Source of the DNA: Nocardia araoensis NBRC 100135
GTDB lineage: Bacteria > Actinomycetota > Actinomycetes > Mycobacteriales > Mycobacteriaceae
Length of the DNA stretch: 63,184 nucleotides
Direction: 5' to 3'
NCBI RefSeq assembly: GCF_000308435.1
Contig: NZ_BAFR01000033.1
Location: forward strand, 1-63,184
The notes under the pieces are model-generated. The model saw only the letters and a program-made list of their open reading frames with translations. It was not told the origin of the DNA and did not search any database. How positions within the stretch are numbered: position 1 is the first letter of the stretch; each line of letters starts with the position of its first letter. Positions 62,101 through 63,184 of the stretch are shown in pieces. The position numbers and the translations under genes were made by a program.

Positions 62101-63184
62101 CGAGCGCTCGGTGTGGGCGCAGCTGCTCGGCACCGATCTGCACGCGCTCGACGCGCATCAGCTCGCGAACGCGCTCGCGGAGGAGATGGATCGCATCCGC
62201 GAGCACGCTCGCGGCCTGACCGCCTTCCTCGCCGACGCCGACGAGTTCTTGCGGGCCGATGCGGCGGCCGACGAGCTCACCGGCCTGATCGGCGACATGG
62301 CCGGGCGGGACTGGGTGCTCGCGCGGGGCGGTGCGCTGCTGGAGGACGGCACCGGGCTCGGCCTGGTCCCCGGCGAACCCGGTGGGCCGATGCGGTTGGT
62401 GGTCGTGGACGGCAGGCTGAACCACGACCGGGTCATCGCCGATGCGCTCGCGGCGCACCCGAGACTGGCCGAGGCGGTCGACGAGGGCATCGTCGAGGTG
62501 CACTATCTGGTCACCGACGTCCAGCCGGACCGGATCGCGATCGTCGACGGCGGGGTGACGCAGGTGCGTCACTTCACCGGTGCGGTCGAGGGACGTGCCT
62601 TGGACGTCACTGTGGTGAACGACGGCGACGGCTGGCGCGTCGTGCCGGACGCTGCCGTGGGCGCCGACGCGCCGCCCGCCGCCGACGAGACGCCGGAGCC
62701 GTTGTCGCGGGAGGAGATCGGCGCCGCCATCGGCGAACTGGCCGAGCGCCTCGGCATCACCGAAGCGGAGCTGGGCTCCCCGGACCTGCTCGCCCAGCGG
62801 CTCGCGGTGCTGCGCGACGAGAACGCCATTCGCGCGGGCCAGATCGAGGCGATCATCGATTACGCGCGTACCGCCTGGGACATCGACACCTATCACGAGG
62901 TCGGCGACGCGCGGAATGTGCTGGCACACCGGCTCGGCCTGGACGCCGCGGACATGACACCGCGGCGCCTCGCCGAGGCGATGGCGGACCCTGATATCCG
63001 CAACGCCCTGCGGCAGCAGCGGGCCGAGGCGCTGGTCAAATACGCGAAACTGTTGCGCGGCATGGACCCGGCCGCGGTCGATGCCGCCAACGATCGGCTG
63101 GTCCGCCGCCTCGCCGCCTTGCCGGGAAAGGTCCGCGTCACCGGCGTCGGTCAGTTGGGCGAGGTGATCGCCAACCTGTCGCAT
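35177..63184 (+). CDS. Giant WXG100-like multi-domain polymorphic-toxin-like protein, incomplete at the window edge
   Basis: Open from ATG 35177 (GAGG 9 bases upstream) to the window end: 9,336 codons, no stop, so at least 1 MDa. Residues read by eye. 1-130: WXG100-like (LKYLEPIVGMEWPEG; GLGGDWRTAAEELR), as in CpnT. 110-280: hydrophobic and glycine/alanine-rich, likely membrane-active. 355-815: low-complexity linkers. 815-960: papain-like, C820, H920, D941. 1475-1620: PD-(D/E)XK-like, D1502, E1521, K1523. Zincin repeats with HExxH at 1839, 2277, 2517 and 4066. 1970-2110: ADP-ribosyltransferase-like, R1987, S2036, E2056. Six DUF6782-like modules between 2714 and 5805, with HESLH (4248) only in the third. 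4800-5020: kinase-like, K4835, D4916, D4934. 7670-8600: coiled coils. Probably a type VII-exported effector; export and all activities are inferred. Confidence 0.88.
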   Translation, partial: MAIELPSALKYLEPIVGMEWPEGNEDQMWGLGGDWRTAAEELRSVIPDIVAAKSASMTAYPSGDGYEEMVKAFDSFLTFSGGNPQDDQTLSKLADYFKEIGDSAYDVGTEIEYGKLMYWSSLALLAAELAASFASGPFKPAVDAAAIAATRIAVRIIGQRLVQAVIQRVGRIVANRFVSFLLRHVAIDTILGTMQELGVQAYQVEQGHRKNINVEQVVVTAVSSAAGGAAAGPLGEKLGHALTRKFGPEFNPFLHGMITGTTAGLVGAGAGFAGATATQFGFDVATDGLDQALQNLGNTPVDWRMFTAGASNGAMTSVAKVGSAQMWNKVMPTTMSRPDLGTRLNNLFADASGPRVGYRPDGAGTPGAGDGSLAPGAGNTSGASNTPGASNGAGAPRAGMPAAGNGGTDTSRTSGASGGDRVSSAASDGARSDGNEAGRNGESGARAQTGEQGSSGERASSGEQSSSGEQSSSGERTTSGEQSSSGEQSSSGERTTSGEQSSTGEHSASGERATSGERSTSDTGAGLADEGRQDRGTGASRSDEPNIAAGQHDRAGDPGVAQRGAVDGVQNPETRSLSDMPPTGATPVAGAPLTGPAVTPPAGPATAGAPPSSGAAPGPTHSSPASPGPSDARPAPSADSRTQTGTPDGRATADRGRAGVADRAAGPGRDEPGVRAGKTDAEAPRAESRRETGATRQVGEARPTGETRPAGETRQAGADRPDGEASRSRDTSESGDGRRDTAEPVVLPLAGDAGEARPVRNAGGDTEARTRRPGRDTDGESRRRDTDSEDPARRDTDETTRDDPESDAAQQDHPKNRGECARLSLAELREATGSDTIRPPDEPVGERGMSLREIEQAAGGRLWDYPDGGPEQSRHQGIADELLRMAAGMDPRDVAEGRGPRALVVDEYTGPVDEHGVGAHAYTLTVRMHPDTGEFRIEVSDPGAESRKGFPPDVPADLRSVSAVLFDGAGKAVSPSGSDPRVRPADERPIYGPDGEIAGRRDDETPKQFRARLRAEMADMHSRRAAEQARRLRDLVDRIDEADLPEGVTKRSLRIKAGQAEWHAREFRKNADTWWRVAGGRPADDAPVPPHSSSDPAPDPVRSRNDPDSPEPARVPPGDSDSPEPARVPPGGRDPGAGDDVNRRFDPAARPRDGDEVSEPGDRKAAPLDGGDSEPARVHDDSDSPEPARVPPGDRDAGAVDEANRPSDPAARPRDADEVPEPGDRKVAPLDRGDAEGARPALDRAPAAEGDDTRPARDRTQALDETPDFLGESDDAEHRGEHGDDDVPTGMYRDADGLLHKFGDRPDSYRDPDGTWHHQDDDPGTYRDDSFRLHDALTKEYLRDPLTNRPYRYLADPGDKQPYTVVDETIAGQIAKAVTERATLEAQRDTANDGVKRHMAEFGIEKISDLAEEKLAGRVAKLEIEILESDLSDDEKQAKLDRLGEMERSAEEFNRLGPPLVQASKTLGELGGRAFALDADKRPGAVLLSPFEGAIDGADTVDIAVLVPGIDGGPPKLVVIEAKGVHWDLGGSKVAEAQQGSPEYLRRTAAIDKNLRRILTETPEEMAARGVKPDSAEGRALARAREQLLKAHRDGTLEVEYHLVHATKNGVVTSREFDLHRDGVLVRVDVIGGIESPALTRTPDRASPADASVRDADAPTHDAGTPAWDAHIPARDAEDSSLPPQDHDSDAAAARDAELLGVPGEDEWSHLTPEEVGERLREHLRGAMANPDFGVFGFDLDGLNPEVVREYARAMVDLVDRFPAVDLRSIGIGGLPSEVIGMAQPRLDASGHMFTESIVLSYDHATGAQTFRDRMRIGVDNGRFSPEVLRRPVRAVVAHEYGHALDYAGQQNARHRAEEHLYERYLDDDTRDPRLAFEDWLRQLSGHSFDRDGNLRPEEALPEAFADHVLRGDDDPAGAPARALHDLLTRLAAEPPENSDAPLSLEADHIDLPDDGSRARAPDDSLGRHGDVLFEGNLPEDGTPLYRGIPRLLPDGSVNPAYHEAVSGRAVPRGTVDLSVEEHISQRRAAESDTTSWSRTRSAAEAFTKGDGVILEWRTGLPPEDASWKFKPVYDLPDGFSQVLIQGTLSDARATRFVAADAHPEHGVREISEQSAGDAKPPRTPDGEPAAHVPDAELLGAPTGDEWSRLSPAEVGERLQEHLRRETDNPEFEVFGFDRDGLDPEAVREIARAMVDLHSRFPQVDIRRIGIGDLPGKAIAAADSGYEDGHSYTKSITVSSKYLASARDLRQTMINRVGDGLYDSAVLRRPAYSIAVHEFGHALEDAGNDAARSGAEDQLLYHYMENHPDNRTMDGFMEWLRENLSGYSLTSRGIDSSEALAESLVRVVAHGRDNVPEPVRMLYDRLIEAVEGDAKLLGAPFDDEWSQLGPAEVGEKLRDTLRRITGDAEFEVSGFDRPGLNGEVLREYARSMVEMFERNPQAKLRRIVIGDLPRGVFAETGQLIDHGTRRVYADDLVINERYAASATEFRKAVEQSVESGWLHSSATRRPVHAMAVHEFGHILDIGSSGYARRKLDAALLNHYLSKQLGEPTTEGYLAWLKADLSGYSFDKSGLLDPAEALAEAFAEVQSRGYSRAGEPARVAYGLLREAVDRGGRRGWLGRFLDGLRLERFISRNESGGIDRESVEAPENTQRHAVRVAEPGDEPRRETALPSTDLTEPLAAGGDEIGTRELVRPDDGQPSGWHHRPIDVAAAEVREVLARSEVGRQALIRLRDLGAAIRFEEPGDGPGQPDGFDGRTMEVFIGTRGRDQLAQAAAVVRAAELAGAVAEGRLEVSPARIRELNRADHIAARVRVEAEALGRQAEFHREMRAAGYDPYGGPVRDVVDAAQRGTLESAYLDAFDAPDRSSLDNPVHRAIRDAEAARLTARRDAVAAAVDAARVQRAEAARGLAGDGELSTRAALADTMERLHGRTVRIDQASAWRDRLSELERAALRVIDLEEVLARSDADLRHVLDLDSPERRPDSSADPARRRAAAVDRLLADSRFDDPEDPRKGVSGRHEAGEEWDAAHRSRAPEGTAEYAPSDLATARELERLQRAEAAARRELARIESDWDRAFRRLKDGFNLPDDEIPATRQEIFDLLRERSERIDIWNGPSYVRLLADLTAQHTRVTADRARLLGEITDLVRRDLSARAGRADDPLPTDIRVHLDESGDLRVLRDTDAPATNTPTDPPRNRVGEGMHQPTITEHAGTLLNRVLVELSGSPQGRWAATMLERLGVDIRFSTESDANIIRLDSGRYNLRPAAGYDPVTDTVVLDSGSGAERHAAELVRAARLSEQVHESAGEPLARLALSRDEYVDLMLDRMAEAYALMYAGNADETGAIDLNRIGVDDLERAYAKAYDDALKYAEKTYWKSGVVRSFPLYHRAAFRAGVRAVREHLNHLGPQVGWRNYGDHFGAAWDRAHGIAPTDRVADTGAPARDTAARVAERATHVALEIESLRMLRDLGDYVPVSPAERAYTEAYDKAYPKAEKAHRRNPEAPPPEEAAYRAGREAVRRYLDRVGLDRAEIALDVVRAAGNEDESRWGHPKAREDGITQHFDDPAPREIGPDGDADLARRVLDQEFDSEPHPERLTDRVVRYPADSEPGRRPRLVVVAEPGQHLDALRELAASHPELADVLWDRSHYLDYREAVRGAGGLPTMHHITVTAAEGPYRHPTRSEALTQMLAHYLRYRAEGRTRLGFEEWLKQLGPEAFYTAEDAEQARGTRRQGFHVPGRLTEGFHEAGYRTAAAADPPLTPPHPAEVAHRLYTRRIPLPSDPGIPRPSHHQLEIFRVGSTMLSIHLEPDGNGGWRVPAPLSNRSESDVLSTHLQGLAAPDRKKLVARIIELLGDGTTDLADRGKPRSRFGRFIDRITPGRTSTPEGEQPQREAGTEPHVDRDRMADESPRGTHPPEDIAADLPDTEVLGAPAADEWSQLNPHEVGELLQDRLREATGNPGFEVFGFDRPGLNSEVVREYARAMVELHQRFPNVDLRGVGIGELKRGELGWADGQIDDVTRKVFTRAIVLSHEHATSARAFRAAVHNAVGNDQLKPITLRRPVFAVAVHEYGHVLDHAGGLAARMRAERHLLELAAADPDGDFGQWLRELSGYSLDEDGLLDDHEAVAEAFAEVVLRDHFGDLGPASKPVRALHDLLLHYAQQPGEIGHPGDAPKNDRLVLDTHDDQVRDLLRQTDYGKQILASLDSGPIRTDYEDSAPDGRAGEFRRRELSALAFTEGNSHVRQALALAHESLHAQRHLQRTTANTPERIRAMSREEFVDAMVDEEAAASGRHFRLAAELRALGYEIPEHPLEQHYREAFDREFARRRWDNSAEAHDLGVAALREPLGRTEWNNGRNYADYYGNIWDEANVGRDGAAEAGRHHPFSPMTADELWQGALTRQDARLRAQDAAAEFAHQAEAVFGTRDVTRSQIERALREAQDAATRSDHDPDLLRRQHDLRVLSDSADRRDQAGFRLEGQRHRLAALAARGVLGAAVRGEHAARVLTDHVAHVPGEPDRLVIAAEAGDHERVMREAERDPLAAALLGRDDVARRFLEVEIDDFGRVRVRSVDEPGPAAPSDPVGEVTPRDLAGTAAAERTARLRAELARTEIGRQIDRALTEHKVRVEYESGAPDRYYPAQRRLVLDPGLTDTQQLLALVRGGTLADLAHAPDMPDAARMRTQSSRRAYVGAMLDLETAARIMEFAAVGELRAARHDIPETELERVYTEAYDAAHAAARAAEPNAWPEDLQDKAREAAFEALRPLMDAEPVGPDQTYADFYGDAWDAAHGARSFDQVVAEALASGEIGATVLREGDSAHGARRVELVRFGNGTELIRKIVVNPRHAVAEVLTGVLGRAVDAPVPESVLHEPTVVYQQVMPGEPAGNRHRDFADPHRLGYADSLPGRALGLLDTMVRPPDRDRFGWLAGPDRQPVGIDHSRAFENSVEAREAVSPFAEGFLTRDADGGVRYRDNGLTREAVDILIERVAALRPRFERYGRTDWHDLAMERLTRVREHARDIVPGPPPDATTPLGDDHTAVREYDRRNTWLYPDGEGGIHATVDGEGVLRVRIQPATRPRDGAGLFRSAMSELGHLVTEIRGEWHREGGPGADPDLYRTPEEAMRDTLLGELAAEYGFTEVRVEPGDPAPTVRFTEPEFAGPDAHSTPDDTGSRERTDDNEREPAADEPEPADTEARGEDLWQLTRIDTETSEVWQLLEQSAVGREAAELLRAEGARVRFADIGEEIGAADAFDRRTMDILIDTHDRGQVELASELVRVAALTEAIRAGEVEVTPSRIRGTTRADYVAAQLRADAVATGRQAEFLRELENAGYPGRPTALAPVEVNYQRAVREQYLDAYDAAVARAHDQALDAERLRELGRAAGVDALLAGDLFDPPWSEEESTSARSTHGRDWDAAQQYERSADEYRPATAEAARETQELVRRHAAHTREIGRIDAVWDELVGKLEGFDPEHNALDRRAQAQDRTDVLAHLRDLARTRRELGDDQLATFDAQVRILSELAADRGRAVAARDEVAVELAARVGHDLMDRQVREAGGSWLTDRVAWLPGRPPKVFVAETGDRFTRVTGDEAPDTSLRHTLAVEDVVADRVWVDVDDSGTVRLRHEQTGPSAVWSEDDGHWMRERTSSPSDAVARPERSASEEPVPDDHLADRLDRVMRELDGDNLRVYVNMLGERVRGDGNSVGRWAMSTVDRLGVDIRFTFDDPPAARDGRQQLRSDTGYVPSADSIVLHLNSSALELAEAWVHAAAMAEQIRAGEGPLERLTLSRDEYVSAMLDRQAEAHARAFEFTRVREERATYQSERDRTADEPRAVEHDDRLRETFDEARKKARKIAARAYRGNSSIRPSMLDAAAYRAAVREVRAALVERGPLIDGVDYATHYAAEWDRANGFTAADLDHAPNPHKADSPELRRMRTADFAFEIETLRVLRESGRFVPVGPAETAYTQAYDRAYRKASHADDGVPPERRAMDAGLAALRKYVDKVGLPEAEIAMEVARSAADNHGRYQPWPMAEDPAALARSAPVEADDLVAARRAVDAMLDRDPAGVRLTERIALFTDERGVHRLVIAAEPGGHVDALRELAVRNSAYADVLWSGTHRLDYLAVSPDDGGTRWLPAGVAEGPYRAPDRYETMQQFLAHYLRYREAGRTGLGFEAWLRQLGPEMFYTKQDQRQADAHEAYEGRQNQGSLRSDALTNFRTEPEVGEPHPAVVAHRLATRQVPLPEPGSGPGVSWPRTTIGTIRIADYSFGIVLEADGNGGWRVPAPTGGGGLDDAFGRLFRGMSDSTVKKLVKRITRLLDDGGSDLVRREPRGALRRMADRLSFGPRDDAPRAIDAGETEHNPPQFDRARTPDPDEGRRAEADRRQAVLDRLAAQNHAAVRERDAARAADDPERLARAEERVERLDRAMATALERDALLRADARPVTDRVGILAGEPPMVLVVNLGGTEPTRVLADVAARYPEVADALAQGARPRELRVDPDGAIRVVPIAPRVDATAGGESQQAEAETGKPGPGDNAVSAEPGLGDDAETSQPSAGDGGAEKPPTAPPFADDPGDEPGPPSDWYFRMRIEQADWEADMAADHAAWLRELADANPDDRWARLRAEQAEWNARMAADRAAWLRLAQAENETWTAGLEADRLRRTADADPDDPWAELRAQQAEWNARMAEDRAQWLRRLYAPIGTEQHVDAGTPDPGSSARPDPATPSAAAPEAGTPSPGADESHTGGADDDPRARMSPETRAEYDRRTAELEQARARRDELRSRRDELAGRLPIDDADDWAALRPGPDGLDRTLEGLRGRTMPVGEMPERLARIDELEQIARDFADADAETARLEAELADLELSTTPVGEYDRLVQQRQALTREREFWRAKRDGRVARCESWNGNVVLDESALRGDQLETTVLRLYEAANVRTIDDIGGPDEAPHTDRVAPEPLELEHRRRTIEKLAAAAEQVNQLDEQIQQVDQRLDQLRAAGVGAERSRPQDVIDALERLAQQRADALHEVQPLRHERDDLAARLGLLDRDGRVDQAACEPERLDRTVAVLRAAVRDGLADGTLSDEEAAARRRDVDALDAVAREVNDAHNAIGRIQDDMARVAGAYRDIVERMGGRMVTDRVGIIEGERPRIIVLGPRPDPAAPRAEHDAALADALRRSSEVAQAIVRPETTVDYRHVLADREDNVRTQDMDPPEIERLSTGWIGGRRLDITSWRDDEGVWHRVDPTRPDWEFGRDRSELPKKYSPKELPDGVSGWAMEDVVNDITLPTDDVPPGMIPESTLPVHMPQAPSRYDTSGVDENDVFTQHWGGDSYNVVRLLLMAAQVPKHPAVKAWIQRHPEIGEWVQARPWLRHVPPFGTVFRNYEWFAPPQRNIQPMHRPWNTADHVPPGDRVDIPEGLQREWDRDIAAWQRVQDWADGEYERFLADDTDLDRIADGLDRHRRAERETRAREVVDVVARLVQRQPGIDPLGDVDAQLRRVHDDIDRVAGDLADRFAADDPEAIRATVEDIRELLAGGGDPEQIATALAEHMRDDVPTFTREELARIKNHLMVDEHRVRDHGDPHGRYVHTRMDRLADVAEAWRRLIDGAALPQDFVLLDDMLAEARFLDDNPGASWQQANAHAIALGYHWDADRPPLTDWRAGIPYAPAPLPPNPGYLPPASGATPSRPHGPDPAEGPRGGDRRPSAGDEPSRPREENAPAPDADGGAQKPPEDPPALARPDEPDEPDDSGDGERGMPPADRSEGEPDTAKASPPAVRPDEPGRSASDDPRNAAPRDHPPATARDDAHRALAELDELQRRIDQQLDDLLRRAGAELDRIERRAVDRLAEIEAEVAELSARSDQGVPAGGEVTPLESPTVRAGAEDPAEAALERIRAEFDDAARRTDERFDELLRDTFAQLDAIAADLDRHFDAAVARLDRLAAGPVDAVHPSPEAQALDELHARLVAELDEIHRRAMDRLAELERELDEFAVAPVDPDTPPSTSTAATPHAAGPISHGADRPGVGPTRTQGEPTARSAERDAAERELADAQADLADARRGLPVNDEDLTRDALDDALDALRGRTMRVDEQGPWQGRVAELERAARRVFDAEDELARAEDARAQAARPLPEDAGGEPVSRAGDAAADGPVRSDADLERPVAQPDAGPPDPADPRAEGAGAGGEPPSGPPTNAEPPADSRPEGARHTGNPVRDVLDFLREQRDWPNQREAEPLTEAETEHVRLLAQALGLDERFTALRDPLAALAELAEMARARGFLDDADGPRMRYPDDFEPLTSEERYGDEQYWLAEAPDDGLRVVQDDLRRAGLPIEQPRPPRSPAAPTSPEALPPGRPAAADPARLSAQRDAAARELSDARGELADARRGLPVDDADLTRDALDDALEALRGRTLRVDEQQPWQERVAELERAARRVFDAEAEVARLDDALAQATRAAEPHSNDVSRAQPAEHTHAPEPSARAPRPEPIDRTRDRLARGFGLDDADLSPEHLGATIADLRYRNLLQAGMVEALAAATERARDTQHPDLRAQVRETRDAWARRLRIDPADLDRDPAGTVERARAAVRRDGRAIADLADAVQAARRQTGAEPPEPGETRRYTLEVDGERVPARLVADDNGGWRVEAADRFDAPEPADTTVPAPRQPERPKSRLRRLWEALTAGYVGESPKYPSGSGIDSAGQSLLAHEAGLPLTKHYDPTPAPGDEYEVMQTKFSPVRILKEAVTMWRKRELIPFLKRLTSRVASPAAEYGTPIARDGEEYRYWLEEADPELVRRELGVELEELKRQAEDAARALAAPETRPEPTDGDTPDVTPEPSMRPGDDSPASTGELADWLHELSEATVRRQELADALAAAADALGVDLGEPTPENVRRAVDLLRYQQVRRIGALTGLAEASRRYNAEHERIPYSDEVGFFDANPMNRFLGEVVRAFGGNPTLLDWQGVNNGGEPSREWGDLYDSDQPGQDQGLRAFFENALRRDQIKDERSVWAQLLGTDLHALDAHQLANALAEEMDRIREHARGLTAFLADADEFLRADAAADELTGLIGDMAGRDWVLARGGALLEDGTGLGLVPGEPGGPMRLVVVDGRLNHDRVIADALAAHPRLAEAVDEGIVEVHYLVTDVQPDRIAIVDGGVTQVRHFTGAVEGRALDVTVVNDGDGWRVVPDAAVGADAPPAADETPEPLSREEIGAAIGELAERLGITEAELGSPDLLAQRLAVLRDENAIRAGQIEAIIDYARTAWDIDTYHEVGDARNVLAHRLGLDAADMTPRRLAEAMADPDIRNALRQQRAEALVKYAKLLRGMDPAAVDAANDRLVRRLAALPGKVRVTGVGQLGEVIANLSH
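36500..36732 (+). repeat. Imperfect 18-bp tandem repeats inside the giant gene
   Basis: About thirteen units of a six-residue motif S-S-G-E-Q/R-S/T, encoded by near-identical 18-bp DNA units (tcgtcgggtgagcagtcg type). They lie in the disordered linker after the membrane-active region. Perfectly matching neighbours (for example 36560-36660) make this stretch prone to slippage in multiples of 18 bp, which keeps the frame. Confidence 0.85.
38496..38756 (+). repeat. Three perfect 36-bp repeats in a linker of the giant gene
   Basis: The same 36 bases, beginning cggattcaccggagcctgcg and encoding DSPEPARVPPG, occur at 38496-38531, 38535-38570 and 38721-38756. A wider block around the third copy also duplicates the 38580-38700 sequence (the AARPRDGDEVSEPGDRKAAPLD type). 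The identity at DNA level points to recent expansion. Confidence 0.85.
40262..43010 (+). repeat. Zincin repeats 1-3 of the giant protein
   Basis: Three related modules of about 240 residues (40262-40980, 41579-42290, 42296-43010) begin with a D/A-x-x-LLGxPxxDEWSxL string. Each runs through a beta-alpha region ending GIGxLP, carries HEYGHALD, HEFGHALE or HEFGHILD (40691, 42005, 42725), then WLRxxLSGYS and an EALAEAFAE-type helix that probably supplies the third, glutamate ligand. A fourth copy is at 46940-47650 (HEYGHVLD at 47372). All four keep HExxH. They resemble toxin-associated metallopeptidases. Confidence 0.8.
43316..46790 (+). repeat. Duplicated 3.4-kb unit A (copy B at 50795-54120)
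   Basis: Landmarks occur in the same order about 7.4 kb apart: the EVGRQALIRLRDLGAAIRF block (43316, against 50795), ERLGVDIRF (44890, against 52290), HYLRYRAEGRTRLGFEEWL (46230, against 53620) and DGNGGWRVPAP (46594, against 53971). The copies have diverged strongly in protein sequence, so the duplication is old. Unit B spans 50795-54120. The segment between them holds the fourth zincin, the HESLH module and the kinase-like domain. Confidence 0.75.
59290..60475 (+). repeat. Near-identical 190-bp coiled-coil repeats
   Basis: 59290-59480 and 60255-60450 encode RGLPVxDxDLTRDALDDALxALRGRT followed by VDEQxPWQxRVAELERAARRVFDAE, with high DNA identity. More distant relatives occur at 55510-55720 (LRGRTMPVGEM…) and 43960-44090 (LHGRTVRIDQASAWRDRLSELERAA). 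The unit is a helical hairpin module reused along the giant protein. Confidence 0.8.

Overview
The window reads as a chromosomal segment of a high-GC actinobacterium of the Mycobacteriales, most likely Nocardia or a close relative. This rests on the GC-rich coding, frequent GTG/TTG starts, an IdeR-type iron box, zinc-ribbon S14, XRE-DUF5753 plus DUF397 pairs, WXG100/EspC-type secretion substrates and a CpnT-like giant protein. The genus is inference; no rRNA or tRNA gene was seen.

Left arm (1-6300): an iron-siderophore binding lipoprotein diverges from a 14-TM MFS exporter across an IdeR-like box and a sigma-A-type promoter. A DUF6545 membrane protein follows, convergent with an M13 metallopeptidase lipoprotein, with a 13-bp perfect terminator hairpin between them.

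Ribosomal spc operon, split in two (6436-8151 and 23726-29473): rplN-rplX-rplE-rpsN ends in a 17-bp terminator. About 15.85 kb of accessory DNA then separates it from rpsH-rplF-rplR-rpsE-rpmD-rplO, secY-adk and map. Each half has its own promoter; the two share a 20-nt core with one mismatch and a leader hairpin.

Accessory island (8192-23647): a Uma2-type nuclease; a complete ABC-three-component conflict system (nuclease-like effector, middle component, DUF2326 ATPase); a quinone-reductase-like flavoprotein divergent from an AraC regulator; a Fic/Uma2 chimeric gene relic; an alpha/beta hydrolase; a type VII secretion toxin module (EspC-like and WXG100-like partners, toxin, overlapping immunity candidate); a Fic AMP-transferase behind a 13-bp palindromic operator; an XRE/DUF397 pair; small hypothetical genes; HigA-like and ribbon-helix-helix antitoxin-like regulators; and a second Uma2-like protein with a substituted catalytic residue. 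A near-copy of the rpsN terminator lies 7.2 kb downstream, so the two copies bracket the first half of the island.

Right of map (29910-34111): a methyltransferase, a DUF4254 gene coupled to a paralogue of an island gene, a 500-residue helical-repeat protein of unknown function, and dtd.

Right arm (34296-63184): three co-directional genes form a type VII secretion cassette: a WXG100-like protein, a YbaB/EbfC-like protein and one colossal reading frame that starts at 35177 and is still open at the window end (9,336 codons, no stop). It combines a WXG100-like N-terminus, membrane-active segments, repetitive linkers, a papain-like domain (C820/H920/D941), a PD-(D/E)XK nuclease-like domain, four HExxH zincin repeats, an ADP-ribosyltransferase-like domain, six copies of another metallopeptidase-like module (only one keeps HExxH), a kinase-like domain and long coiled-coil stretches. 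This giant multi-enzyme polymorphic-toxin-like protein is the most remarkable feature here. Domain names inside it come from motifs read by eye, not from database searches.
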